From contig CAJSYZ010000012.1 in NCBI GenBank assembly GCA_910574455.1, positions 1,047,317 through 1,111,316 of the forward strand: DNA of 64,000 bases, written 5' to 3'. Shown here piece after piece: positions 11,217-22,502 of this stretch. Under the pieces are notes generated by a model. That model was not told the DNA's origin. It ran no database searches and saw only the letters and a list, made by a program, of their open reading frames with translations. The stretch's first letter is position 1. Each line of letters starts with the position of its first letter. The DNA comes from Trichaptum fuscoviolaceum. Its lineage: Eukaryota > Basidiomycota > Agaricomycetes > Hymenochaetales > Trichaptaceae. The translations under genes were made by a program, and so were the position numbers.

Positions 11217-14200
11217 TTGTTTGTACTGTATACACTTCATCGAGAGGACCGAGACTGATGTTTTCCGTCCTCCAGCGAAGGCGAGGGCTCGTTTCAGCTG
11301 CGTACACTTTCGGCTGCTAATTTGACCTAAATCCGTTCCCTGCTCATATCAAGCCATCTGTCCTGTGCATATATCGGTCTCTCCACCGTTATACTTACAC
11401 AGTACATGTCTGACATTCTACGTCATGTCCTCCAGTGCGAGTACCCGATAGAGAATTTCTCAGAGAAAAAGGCGGCATGTAGTATGATGTACGTCCGACA
11501 AAGTTCGTCCTCGTTTTCTCCAGTGAAAATTCTCATAGCTCAACGCGTTCACACGTAGATCCAAGTCCATGGCTCTGTGTGCCAAAACCTCCCCCACATC
11601 CACGGCGTTCGGTCCAAAGCAAGCAGAACAGACCACTCGTTCGCGTCAATCTAGATCGCAATCCGTGCTGTCCAACTTCGAGTGCAACTTGGCTCACTGG
11701 CGGCCAGGCGTTCCGACGCCTCACGCCATCATCCCGCGTCGCAGAAAATACCCTGAACAAGTTGTCGGATAAGGCTGTTTAAGCATTCTGGCTTTCTGAT
11801 CTCTGATGCCTGGACTGGATTCTCCGTCTCCGTCTCGCTCGCGTTCTCCTCGGTTTCTTTTACAACCATGATGCGATACCAGATGTCGATGGGGATAAGA
11901 GGTACCAACACAGTTCGCTTGATAGCGCCGCCCATGATTCGACATATATGGGAGGAACGGCCTCGCACAGGCTCGCGCGGTAGAGTGCCAAGCCTTGCTA
12001 AGGACGGCGCCTCTCTCGATCGTGATCGCGGAGTGAGAGCACCTGGAGGTATAATGATCCTACCAAACAAACCAAACCCGCCCAAGCGGTGTCGGGCGCA
12101 CACACAGCTGCGCAGTCTGGCTTCGTTCTGATCTCAATGCATCCCACAACGGTATCAGCTTCCTGGCAGATTCTCTCAAGGTCGCTCCCAGCGGCAGGGC
12201 CGACCTCCCAGCCTGATCGTGCGCGCGCGCCAACGGCTTTTCCCAGCGAACGTGATGCCGTGTCTCCTCATCAGAGCGTCCGATTCTGTGTTTCAGCGCG
12301 TCATTCCCCGCTGGTTTATTTTTCTCTCCGTAACCCGCATTCCAAGGCACTCTGCGCATTTTGCGCGTCTAATCGGCCTTGTCGTCGTATTCATATCCTT
12401 CGTTATCACCAGCATCATGCAAGGGACCCCAGGCCGTCCCGTGGGGCACTAGGACATACAGAGTCAAGTTCTTGCGTTAGTGCCCACAGCCAAACGGTTA
12501 AATATAGACTTTGCACTGAAGGAAAGAAAGTCTAAATTTAGCGCCATGTTCCCTCCGTGTCCGAGTCTGTGATCTGCAGGCACATATCGGGAAACCGGTG
12601 GCATCCTGCCGCTGCACATCGTTGGACCGCACGGACGCACTGTCAACTCATACTTGTATTCAAGGTGTGTCAGCGAAAGAAAAAAAGAAAAGGATAACAC
12701 GAACTCAAAGTCATTCTCAGTGCATGTTCAGGATCTAAATTACGGATGAAAAAGGAAGCAGGCTTCCCCGCACGGCTTCAATTCAGTAGCATACAGTGCC
12801 GAATCAGCCTGATCTCTGTGTGCACTTGTCCTGCCCTTGGTTCTTGCACTGAAAACCGACTGGGAAGCCTCTGTCTCTCCATGAAACGAATTTGTCCTTT
12901 GTCGTCAACCTCAAGCGGTTCTTCCCCCCTTGACCGTGACGATCGAGGAAGTATGAGACACCCCTTATGATCACAGCCGTGTATAAGCTTTAGTGCGCAT
13001 GCCTTCGTTTCGTTCGCCATTATCATTATATCGTTCTATGCTTACATGCACCCTCAACCCAACCCAGCCCAGCGCTTCGATTCCAGACTTCCGTTCCGTC
13101 GAAGCACCCAGCCGGGCCTCTGTCTATTGTCCATTGTATACTGCGAGAGGGGGGTGAATACATTCTATCGCTTCTCCTTGTCAGCGACGAACGAGCCTGG
13201 GCAAGACGGCCCATGGGATGGGGGTATTGACACCGAAACTATACAGGTGCTATCTTTATGAGTACTATCGTTTTGACGTTTCAGCCGCGTTCCTTCTGCA
13301 GTTAATTAATCTGCCGAAGAGATAACATTCAGCGTTCAGCGTTCCTACGTTCCTCGCCGCCTTAGCCTCCTTCATTCGAGCTCGGGTTGGTCAACATGGA
13401 TTGGATGCGCAAAAAGGCAAATGGTAATTGAGTAAACAACCCAGAAAGTGTACATGCATTGCTTGGTTCTACTTTTGTACAACATGTTTGAGAACTAAAA
13501 AAAAGGATGTTGAACATCTGAGTATAAAAGAGAGAGAGAGAGAGGAATCGATTGCTAGAAAGATAAGTCAGAAACGAAGAGACTGCGAAAGCGAGAGAGA
13601 AAAAAAGAAGAAGGGAGTGAACGACAGTGAGCCCAGTACATTCGAAGGCTGTTTGTTATAAATCCAAAGTGCTGAAAGAAAGTTGTGAGTGAAGCCCATT
13701 ACACGGATTGTATAGTTATACGTGACGAAGTCCGAGGAAAGTGGTTGAAAATTTGAGGGGAAAATGGGATGAAATGTCCTGTATGCATTGCGAAGCAGGG
13801 ATGGCGGGGGAGGGTAGTAGTATAGCTTTGAAGTCGTACAAAAGAAACCGAAGCGTCATCGGAGCGAGTATTCATACAGGCGTACTTCATCAGGCTCCGT
13901 TCGTCCCTCCAATGCCTGTTCCTGACAATCGACAGTGGCCCACGCTGTAGAAAATAAGCCATCCAAGAAACGCCAACCGGAATGAGAGTACATTCTACAC
14001 GTCCGTTCGACCCACGCCCCCTTTTTTTCTTCCGCTTTGCGTCTGCGGTAAAATGCGCGGATCTAATGAGAAGGTCCTTCCCATTCGGAGCGACCCTCGA
14101 CGGTCGACCGCTCGTTCCCGGATACGATTGCATTGAATACAAAGGGCAGGAGCGAAGGAGGACGCGGCGTGTCGGACGGACTGCCTTTGCAAGGTGACGA

Positions 14201-15148
14201 GTAGTTCCGGTGCCTGGGACCCCGGGACCTCCACCTGAGTCCCGGATGGCTTTGTCAGCGGTGGGAGTTGCCTGATATGGTCCACTTGACGACACGGCTG
14301 TCAGCGAAGCAATCCAGGACCGCGATCGCTATCAAATGATTTTTTTCTGACGACCGTGACACTGAAGGAAATATGCGATGCTGACTCCTGAGAGCAATGA
14401 GTTTTTGAGGAGAGGGATCTGATGGTCGATACGGGAGGGAGACGTTGAACGATTGGGAGGATGGCTTTGTCGTTTCCTGCAGAATCCAGACGAAAGCTGG
14501 CGTCGGAAGTGAGCTGTCAATGCGTCGAGGGCAGCGATGCGATTGGCGGATGCGGTCGCCAAAACACGACCTGCATATATATTTCCGCTGTCAGAGCCCA
14601 GACTCCAGAGCTTCGGCCGCAGAGCCCGGGTTTGACGTGTCTGAATCGCGCCATTATCGCAGTGACATCAGCTCGACAGCTCGATAGCGGGAGGGTCCAT
14701 ATGCTACCGCTGAGGGCAATCAGGTTCGATAGGTTGGTGGGAGTGAGCTGATTTGGGTCGGGTCGGAATGGAGAAGGAAGGGTCGAAGGATCGGAGAGCC
14801 TGGGGAAGGTGGGTGCGCTTGTAGAAGCCAAGGATGAAGAGTGAGAGGGTGCGCAGGGTAGTCGCGAGGAGAGGCAAATTTTAGATGGGGAAGGGGTGTT
14901 GATTGTCGGTATCGATGAGGAATCGGGAGAGTGGAGTGAAAGGGCGGCCAGCGCATATCGAACCAAGAAAACAGCAATCTCCCTCCCCCTCGCAATTGAA
15001 CGGTAGCATTTGAAAGGTACGCCCACCCTCTTGCTCCCGACAACACGCTTTATACCAACAGGCTGACGATGAGTCAAGAAGAAGGGGGTGGACGAAGAGC
15101 CTTCGCGGTATGACTGAGAAAAGGAGTAGGAAAGGAAATCGGAGTTGT
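11217..15148. other. Gene-poor region; no supported gene
   Basis: Many overlapping open frames occur on both strands because the GC content is higher here. They overlap one another in antisense and none has a recognisable domain or a clear splice chain. The longest (minus strand, 13699-14295) starts in Pro/Gly-rich sequence and lacks family features. A purine-rich stretch (GAGAGA/GAAA) occurs near 13528-13615. A small lineage-specific gene cannot be excluded. Confidence 0.4.
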
Positions 15149-15513
15149 TCACCAGTCGGCGTTGGATAGCGCCTCTGGGTCACGTTTCCAGTCCGCATTG
15201 GAGAGTGCCTCGGGGTTGCGCTTCCAGTCGGCGTTGCTGAGCGCCTCGGGGGTGGGGTCGCGTTTCCAGTCTGCATTCGACAGCGCCTCGGGCGCTGCTT
15301 CGCGTCTCCAATCTGCGTTTCCAAGCGCCTCACGCTTCCAGTCTGCGTTGGACAAAGCCTCTGGTTCGCGCTTTAAGTCCTGCAAATAACACTTGAGCAT
15401 ACTTGGAACAGAAATCGGAATGAATGATTTAGTTTTTGAAGACTCACAACGGGGGCTGCAGCGACGAGGGCTGCGAGCGAGAAGAGGGCAACCAGCAGGT
15501 TCCTGAACTGCAT
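15149..15513 (-). CDS. Secreted precursor of six repeated peptides with dibasic cleavage sites
   Basis: Exons 15448-15513 and 15149-15379 are joined by a 68-bp GT-AG intron, giving 98 aa. Residues 1-20 are a signal peptide (MQFRNLLVALFSLAALVAAA). After the short propeptide VDLKR come six units ending in NADW, five separated by KR or RR. The units are EPEALSNADW, EALGNADW, EAAPEALSNADW, DPTPEALSNADW, NPEALSNADW and DPEALSNADW. KR/RR are Kex2 sites. Every residue pair between a Kex2 site and the L of L(S/G)NADW has Ala or Pro second (EA, EP, AP, DP, TP, NP), which is the specificity of Ste13-type dipeptidyl aminopeptidases. All six units would therefore trim to LSNADW (five copies) or LGNADW (one). 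The layout resembles yeast alpha-factor precursor and other fungal Kex2-processed repeat proteins. There is no C-terminal CaaX box, so it is not a basidiomycete lipopeptide pheromone. The role is unknown: signal peptide or RiPP precursor. Confidence 0.85.
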
Positions 15514-15678
15514 CTTGAAAGATATACGTATGTACGAGAAGTAAAGCGAATTAGCGATGAGCACAACGGGCTTCGAGTTGCTTGTTGCGTTGCGGATGAG
15601 CAGGCGAGGATAGCAGCAGCAGAAAGCGTAAGGGGGCGTTTCGGCTGGGATATCTGGTTGCGTGTGCGAGAGGGGACG

Positions 15679-15685
15679 ATTTATA
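15679..15685 (-). promoter_or_regulatory. Candidate TATA box of the peptide precursor
   Basis: TATAAAT on the minus strand, 165 bp before the ATG. It would give a leader of roughly 130 nt. Confidence 0.35.
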
Positions 15686-15689
15686 AACG

Positions 15690-18261
15690 GAGGCACTCAT
15701 AAGAAAAGGTTCTGTCGCTTGTACGACCATAATTAGCCCGTCTCTGCAGGACCCCGCAACCGGTCCCAGGCACGCCCCTGGAATAGGCAGAAGGCCCAGC
15801 CATTTCGGGAAGCTATTCCCGATTTGGCCTGCTATAATCAGGTACGGGCTATATTTGATATCACAAAAAGGCACGGAGGGAAGGACCCCGATTGCGTCTT
15901 GGGAGAAATGCTGCCGAGGCCGCTGGACTGTTACATTACAGCCGGAACATACATGAGACACATCATAGTGGCTTCGGAATAAGATCATAACAAAAGTATT
16001 CTTGGATAACTACACAAAAACACAAAACAGCTTGATGAAAATGAGGCATCATGTTCAAATTGTTGCAGCGCAACGCAGATTGTTCCTGCCCAGCCTCCAT
16101 TGCAAAAAGAGAGATAGAGAGTGAAAAAAGTCCTAGACAGTGGACACAAAGGGGAAGCACCTTCCGAAACGTCCGTCAGCCTGACATCATGCCTTTTCAC
16201 CGTCTGCATAACTCATTCAATTCTATGTACCGTTCTCTACAGGCCGCGGGCTCCTCACACACGTGTGAGAACCTGCAACTTGCAGGGGGGCGCGCCGAGC
16301 TGCGCAGCAAACCCCGCCGCACTGGCAAATGCAGGGTTCGTTTCGAAGAAATGAAGTTGCAATTGCGCTCGAGCTCCCTCCGCTCCGATCTTGGTCTTGT
16401 CTTGTCTTTTCTCTCCCATTCCCATGACACAAATGTCCGAATGGAAGCACAACTTTCTTTCTTGTGCGTGTTTTGGTGTGGGGCACTCGCAGGATGTGTG
16501 CATACAGTACGTACGTACCACTGCCTGGGACTCGGGGCGGACTTGGCCAGCCAGCCAGGCGCGGGATCCCGTTTATGCCAGTGGGTTCAAGCTCATGAAG
16601 AACAAGCTGGCGGCAGTTAAACTTTCTGAGGGACCCCGAGACGCACGGACCGTGGACAAAGATAGCAGATTATGCCGATCCGGCACTAGTCCGCTGGCGA
16701 GTGCTCGGGATTCTCCGGCCGAAGGTTAAAACCTGTTCTACCAGCGTGCCGAAGATATTCATGGAAAACTATTCTTGACCTCTTGCCGCTGCGATCGCTG
16801 GCACTAACGCTACAGTGAGCGCCGCAACGGCGCAACCCGAGTCCCCCATCGGCCAACCTCAAGGCTGCGTTGCGGTAGTGGAGTACAAGGTGTGTCGCTG
16901 GCGACGGTCCAATTGTTCGGATGTTATGCAGTCTGCGGCGCCTGATTAGAACATGGCCTTCATCGTCCTGCTCTTATGTCAATTTCTTTTCTGGTGAGCA
17001 CACTCAGATTGTCATGTCTTTGAAACTGATCTGTAGCAGAATCTTCAGGCGAAGCTCCAAAATTGACAAAGATTCATTATCAAAAAGCTCCCCTGATGAA
17101 CGGATAAACCACCACCAGGAAAAGCGCCCCGATGGGAAGTGTTCGAAAATGAGGACGCCGCTGATCCATTCGAGCACACTGACGTCAGTTTCTCCGTCGA
17201 CTGCGTATCAACACTGACAGTATCGATCGATACGGACCTTGAACCCTCCACTGGCAGCCTGAGACGCGCCGATTCGTCCCCTTTACCTCGACCAATGCCA
17301 TCGCTGAGTAAATCTTCATCTACCGGGCTATTTTTATGGATATTGCTGTTGGCAGAGCTTATTTCTGTTGCACACAGGACACGCACAGACAGTGGCCACC
17401 CTGGCATGCCTCTCCCGGTACGGAGGCTGCTTGCCTTGCCACCGACCCCTCTGTATTCTGTGTGTTGTCACCAACTTGAATGGACGCACGTTCAATATGC
17501 GATCTGTATTGATGGCGACTAAGCGCGCCAATCGAGTCCTGCGGCGTCAGGTGATAAGATTGAGACCTTTTAATGTGCACTGGCAGAAGGAAACTTGCTG
17601 GCGGACGCTCACTGTAGCGGGAGGGCTTGTGATGCGACTTAGTGCTGTACAAGAGCGTGCTGACGGACAGTCGTGGTGCCATCGCATCGCAAACCATACC
17701 ATACCGCAGACAGCACATCGATCTTTCCCTCCAAGTCGGTTGCCCCGCCTTGCCTATTTTGCCTTTGCCAATAAGGAAAGTTGACGATTCATCACGTCTG
17801 CCAGAGGCCAAGTTTATGCCTTTGCATCCGACATCGTCAGGTCCCTGAAATCTATTTATGAAGTAACGGATGCTAGAGACCCCAACCGTTCCTATCAGAC
17901 AACGAAAGCCCAGCTTTAGAGTCACAGTCCTCGTACCTCGCCGAAGCAGTGTTTCAATGAATCCGCGACGATCATTTCGCCGAAACGCTATGCACAGTAC
18001 AGCGACGCGTACCGTATCGAGTTCTCCCGGATAAATCTAATCGTTGCAGTCCTTCTGCCAAGTACAGTAAGCTCTCTGCCAAGCACAGTAAATTCTCATT
18101 CAGAATATATATCTTATCGATCTTCTTGTCAGCGTCATTCGGTCAACGAGTATCGCAGACGTGCACACATTCATCTACAATTGGGAAAAAACAACGTGTT
18201 TAGGAGTAAGTGATAACCTGGTAGGTCATCAACTTTGCTTTTTTGGTCGTGAAGAAGGCAC
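15690..18261. other. No supported gene
   Basis: Open frames overlap on both strands without recognisable domains. The most gene-like piece is a plus-strand frame from about 17100 to 17310 (PGKAPRWEVFENEDAADPFE, then Ser/Pro-rich). A GTAAAT...CACACAG segment at about 17308-17378 could be an intron joining it to a following frame. No start codon or family could be settled. Confidence 0.35.
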
Positions 18262-19351
18262 TTAATGGAGTGGAGGTCTCTGACGCCTGGCTATCAGTGC
18301 GTCCACATCGAAACTATCAAGATCCCTATCCATCTCCTCCCGAACCTGCTTCAAATACATCTCAGCCCAGTCCCAATTCTGGGGTGTTTTGACGAGGTCG
18401 TACGGTATGAGCTTGTCAATGACGTCCTGCGGCGGAAACCCGTCCACACGATAGTCTCGGCCATGGATCGTGACGATCGGGATTTCGTCTTTTTAAAAGC
18501 AAATTTTGATTCAGTTATTGACTGACACACGAAGTACTCACTGGTCCTTCATATGTGCATCTCTTCTGCCAACTCCGCATAGGGTTTCGCACGGGAAGTC
18601 ACTTTGTGCTTCCAGAAAGAACTCCCCAGGCTGCCAGTCGACGCCTTCTTGGTAGTCACATTCATGGCCTTCGACGTCATGTAAGTCGATCAGTCGGTAC
18701 TTGCCGTTACGGACAACAACATTCCGCTCCGCGAAGTCATTTTTGTGGACGCGTTCTTTACCATGACACATCGCAAGAAGGGTGAGAATCTCAAATCTGG
18801 TCGGATAATAGCAACATTTCAGGAGACGGGGGTTTAGCAGAGAGTAAACAAGGGCTTGCATACCGATCTTTCACTTCAGGTCTTCAAAACATTTAGAGAG
18901 ATTTCCCCCGCAATATTCTAAGAGAAGCAGAGGATAGAGCCCGTACAGATCGTCCACGGCTAAATAGCCAAAGCAGACTGGAACGACACTGCCCTGTAAT
19001 TCATGCAAATGATTCTTGTACACCTGATCCTCGAGACGGAAGTCCTTATAGAAGTCGATATTATAGCAGCACTTGAGGATATCAGGGACACCCTGCACAA
19101 GACCGAGATATGTAGACCGTCGAGTGGTTGGTGTCTCGGATACCAGTTATCACGACGATGTGCGCGTCTCGTCCGGTGCTTGGGACGGCATCCTCGGTTT
19201 CGACGTCCACACGATCGAAGACGACGAAGAGAAAGTCGTCGGGGCCTTCGTCAGACGGGGTTCCCTCGATCCTGTTTGGAATAGTGACGCGCAGAGTGCT
19301 CGCCTGTGCGCAGTGGTAGTAGATGCATTTGGAGGTTTTGGTCATGCGCAT
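18262..19351 (-). pseudogene. K1: degraded kinase-like gene
   Basis: All three exons of the K family can be followed: an N-terminal part from the ATG at 19351, a middle exon around 18560-18800 (NDFAERNVVVRNGKYRLIDL) and a C-terminal exon ending at 18262. The frame breaks inside the STVY segment near 19097-19110, where one extra base precedes TATCTCGGTCTT. It breaks again in the middle exon after the FPCE segment, where CDILAELADD-like sequence is read out of frame. The GFGYYLAVD-like segment has also lost one residue. Identity by homology is clear; function is unlikely. Confidence 0.75.
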
Positions 19352-19361
19352 GGTGGTGCGT

Positions 19362-19391
<30 letters not shown>
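19362..19391 (+). repeat. Run of 30 G residues
   Basis: An uninterrupted homopolymer lies 11 bp upstream of the K1 start codon (poly-C on the coding strand). Its exact length should be treated as uncertain. Confidence 0.8.
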
Positions 19392-19392
<1 letters not shown>

Positions 19393-19586
19393 GATGGGGA
19401 TATCCGCCATCTCGCAACCGTGACCACAGTGCTAGAAGCAGAACCCTTCAAGTCACAGTGTATACTATGGCTAAGTGATTGTGTTAGTTGTTTGAACTAA
19501 GATTGAGCGGAGATTTGTTAGGACTTTATTTCGAGTTGGGCGGAGTTGGAACTCAGGCTGTGGCCCGGGGAAGGGAAATGGCAGTC

Positions 19587-20278
19587 TCAGCCTGTCGGAG
19601 GCTCTGACCATTGACAACTTTGGCCCTCGATGTTGTGGAAGGCAATCAATCGATATTCTCCTTTCCGAGGAACAACAACATTGTGCTCGGCAAAATCAGT
19701 CAGGTATATGCGGCACTTGTTGTCAAGCTCTCGGGGAAGACTGAGGATTTTCACCCTTTCAGACAACATGGAGATAAGCAACGAGGAGAACGAATGGTTC
19801 AGTGTAACAACATACTTTTCTTCAGTTAGCTTCTAAATCTTCTAATATGATATTAAGACTCTGTCCGCAAAATTACAGGAGAATTAGTGGATAGGGACCA
19901 CACTCCTCGTCAATGGCCAGGTAATACCCAAAGAAAACGACGCGACTTTGTAGTTCTTCCAAACGCTTCTTATACACTGGGAACTCTATACGAAAGTCAC
20001 TGGAATATCTCATGATGTAGCAACACCTGAGGACAACGCGATTACTCGCTATATCGCCTGGATAGACCGTTGAATGGTCTCTTCTATACAAAACACCTTC
20101 AACAATATCGTGGACTTGTTTTTTCCACAGTGGAAGAGGCAGAGTCTGCATCGACGTTAACTTGATTGAAGAGGAACTCGTCATTCTCGTTGGCTTTCTC
20201 GTCTGGGATGGTGAGAAGCAACGTATTCACCTCTATGCACTGATTTAGGATGAACTAGGAAGCATTGGTCAAATGCAT
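19587..20278 (-). pseudogene. K2: truncated kinase-like pseudogene
   Basis: The first exon is recognisable from MHLTNAS at 20278, but a stop codon follows directly (NAS then TAG). The HSTVY and YKKRLEELQ segments are present in shifted or mutated form. The middle exon keeps YLTDFAEHNVVV and EYRLIAFHN but ends after GQSCQWSE. The third exon is missing. Sequence is closest to K5. Confidence 0.75.
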
Positions 20279-20807
20279 GGTGATCAAATGTGAGCAAGCG
20301 ACGTATAGGAGGAAAGATGAGAGTCGGCGTCGTCAAGATTCTTTAAACCGTGGTTCAAGATAAACAGTAACAAAGAACTCCATACACACGGCCATGCCAG
20401 AAGACCACTTACGAAAGATATCGAATGGAAGTTGACGCACTTCAACATAACATTAATGAGCACACAGCGTTTTCGGCGTGGTCGTGGCTCCCTCATCGTG
20501 TACTCATAGAAATGTTGGTTAATAGCTGCATTTCACACTACCGGAGCGTCGTCAATACACTGTCGAGCGAGTTCTATCGTGTGTAGTTGCTCGATTGAAA
20601 TAGAGATACTAAAGCGCAATGTACTGATACGTGATAATGAAGATGAGATAGACTGATGATCCTTGTTCGTGATGACAGGGTGTCAAGAGAAAGAACAGTT
20701 TGTATATTCCCGCCAATATTGTTGAGGACTGAAGACATACATATGTATGCATGAACAGGTGGTGACATAATACTAGATCTATGGTACATTATTTCAGTTA
20801 AGGGATG
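20279..20807. other. Spacer between K2 and K3; nothing seen
   Basis: AT-rich sequence without a supported frame. It should contain the K3 3' UTR next to 20808. Confidence 0.5.
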
Positions 20808-21921
20808 TTACACTAACATCTTTGTTTTTTTGGGAGGCGGAGGTTCGTTAGGATCTAGCGGCATCTTCGGACGAATTGATAACGCCGCTTCCAAATTGAA
20901 AGGACCAGGATTCTTGTCCATCTGCTTTCTCACCTCTTTCAGATACGACGTCGCCCATTCCCAATTCTGTGGAATTCCGAGAAAATTGCGCGGGATAAGC
21001 TGGTCAATGACCTCCTGGGGAGGATACCCATCATCAACGAATACTCTGCCATGGATCGTGACGATTGGCGGTGCATCTACAAAGGATATTTAGTTAGTCA
21101 TTCAGGTAGCAGACGACAGGGATACTCACGATCTTTCCATATTCCTATGTCATCTGCCAGCTCAGCAAGAATATCACAAGGGATATCCTGTCGTGCATCG
21201 TAAAAGAAGTCTCCTTCCCGCCAATTCAAACCGTCGTGGAAGTCACATGCATGTTTTTCGTAGTCATGAAAGTCAATTAGTCGGTAATTGCCTTTGCGGA
21301 CGACGACATTTTGTTCAGCAAAATCAGTCAGATGGAGACGAGCTTCGCTGTGGATCTTTCCGACAAGATTGAGAATCTTCAGTCTATTTGATAACAAGGT
21401 AGCAGTAAGCTAAGGGATAAAAAGAGCAGTTAGTCCGAAATGACGTACTTTTGCTCGGTCTTTAAGTCTTCAAATAGATCAGGGAGGCTTTCGCCGCAGT
21501 ATTCCAGGAGAAGCACGGAATAGGGCCCATACAGATCGTCCACAGCGAGATAGTATCCGAAGCAAACCGGAACAACAGAACCTTGCAGCTCTTGTAGACG
21601 CTTCTTGTATACGCGTGCCTCCTTACGAAAGTCTTTATAGAAGTCTGTGTTGTAACAGCACTTCAGGACAACATAAACACCATTCAAAAGGCCTAGATAG
21701 ACCGTCGAATGGTCGGTGTCGTGGATAACGCGCTTGACAATGACGTGAACTTCTTTCCCTGTACCTGGGACGACGTCGTCCGTTTCAATGTTAATGCGGT
21801 CGAAGACGAAGACGTCCTGCTTGGGTGAGTCTTCGCCTATTTTGTCGGGAATAGTGACTCGCAAGGTGCTTGCCTGTGCGGTGAGATAGTAGATGTACCT
21901 GGAGGACTTGGTCATAAGCAT
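20808..21921 (-). CDS. K3: kinase-like protein
   Basis: Exons 21449-21921, 21130-21383 and 20808-21076 give 331 aa with no break. The fold is inferred from kinase landmarks. VVLKCCYN (about residue 95) fits the beta3 lysine. The Glu of EARVYKKRLQELQG fits helix C. LLLEYCG looks like the hinge. HLTDFAEQN has the catalytic-loop spacing D-x4-N, and YRLIDFHD fills the DFG position. There is no glycine-rich GxGxxG; STVYLG stands in its place. The arginine normal in this family in front of the Asn (AERN) is Gln here. The C-terminal exon (IHGRVF, YPPQEVIDQL, NWEWATSYLK) is shared by the family and is not a known kinase part. The start MLMTK lies 41 bp after a TATA box. It is transcribed away from D1. 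The substrate and even the activity are unknown. Confidence 0.8.
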
Positions 21922-21961
21922 GGTGATGGAGGGATATCAATTAGAGTAAGACAATGACGTC

Positions 21962-21991
21962 CTTTTATACTCGCGGTCGTGGTTGAACCAC
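21962..21991 (-). promoter_or_regulatory. K3 promoter: TATA box plus GTGGTTGAACCAC palindrome
   Basis: TATAAAAG (minus strand, 21962-21969) is preceded nine bases upstream by GTGGTTGAACCAC (21979-21991), a 6+6 palindrome with one central base. The same pair is found before K6. Confidence 0.6.
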
Positions 21992-22454
21992 TCAACTTGA
22001 AGGGCGTGACGCGTTTTCAACATTATTGTGACACAAAAGCCATGGCATTGTCACAGCGGAGTCATGCCGGCACGCGGCGTCACGGTGCCACAGTGCCATT
22101 TGCGACGTCTAGAATTTACAGTGGCTGTGTTCCGGGCGCTACGACTACTACATAGCAGTACGATCATCATCATCTTGAATTTTACCCTCGCTCGGCAAGG
22201 TTCTACTCTATGGACTACAAGTTCACCTCAAAGAAATACTCTGATCGTCTTTCCAATATAATCAGTATCTACAGTGGAAGTTACATGCTTCATCCTCTTA
22301 TTCAAGGTGCAGTGCAGATTAATTTAACTACTTCAACCACAGATGGCACTGATCGCCAATTGTGGCTCTTGAGCAATTCAGACAGATATGTGGACTATGT
22401 GGCTTTTGTATGTATAGGGCTCTAGTCGGCAAACCACTCAGCGAAGGAGTACAC
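21992..22454. other. Shared intergenic region between K3 and D1
   Basis: The divergent genes K3 and D1 are 581 bp apart. Apart from the K3 box and palindrome and the D1 TATA box, nothing coding was seen. Confidence 0.5.
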
Positions 22455-22462
22455 TATAAAAG
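22455..22462 (+). promoter_or_regulatory. TATA box of D1
   Basis: TATAAAAG, 40 bp before the ATG at 22503. Confidence 0.5.
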
Positions 22463-22502
22463 ATGCTAGACTTCTCTCTAGACTGCCAACCGCACAGTGA
22501 CT

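Noticed and set aside
13699..14295. 198-codon minus-strand frame
   Set aside because: No domain, overlapping open frames on the other strand, and no splice partner. It is likely chance in GC-richer sequence.
15162..15389. Repetitive plus-strand frame (SASGSRFQSAL units)
   Set aside because: It is the antisense of the peptide precursor. The sense strand has a signal peptide, intron and processing sites; this strand has none.
15149..15513. Reading the peptide precursor as a basidiomycete mating pheromone
   Set aside because: It lacks a C-terminal CaaX farnesylation box and no STE3-type receptor gene was seen in the window.
17359..17925. 188-codon minus-strand frame
   Set aside because: Composition is unlike a protein core, there is no family feature, and it overlaps the plus-strand candidate at 17.1-17.8 kb.
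19082..19451. Poly-Pro and poly-Gly frames next to K1
   Set aside because: They are translations of the 30-G run.
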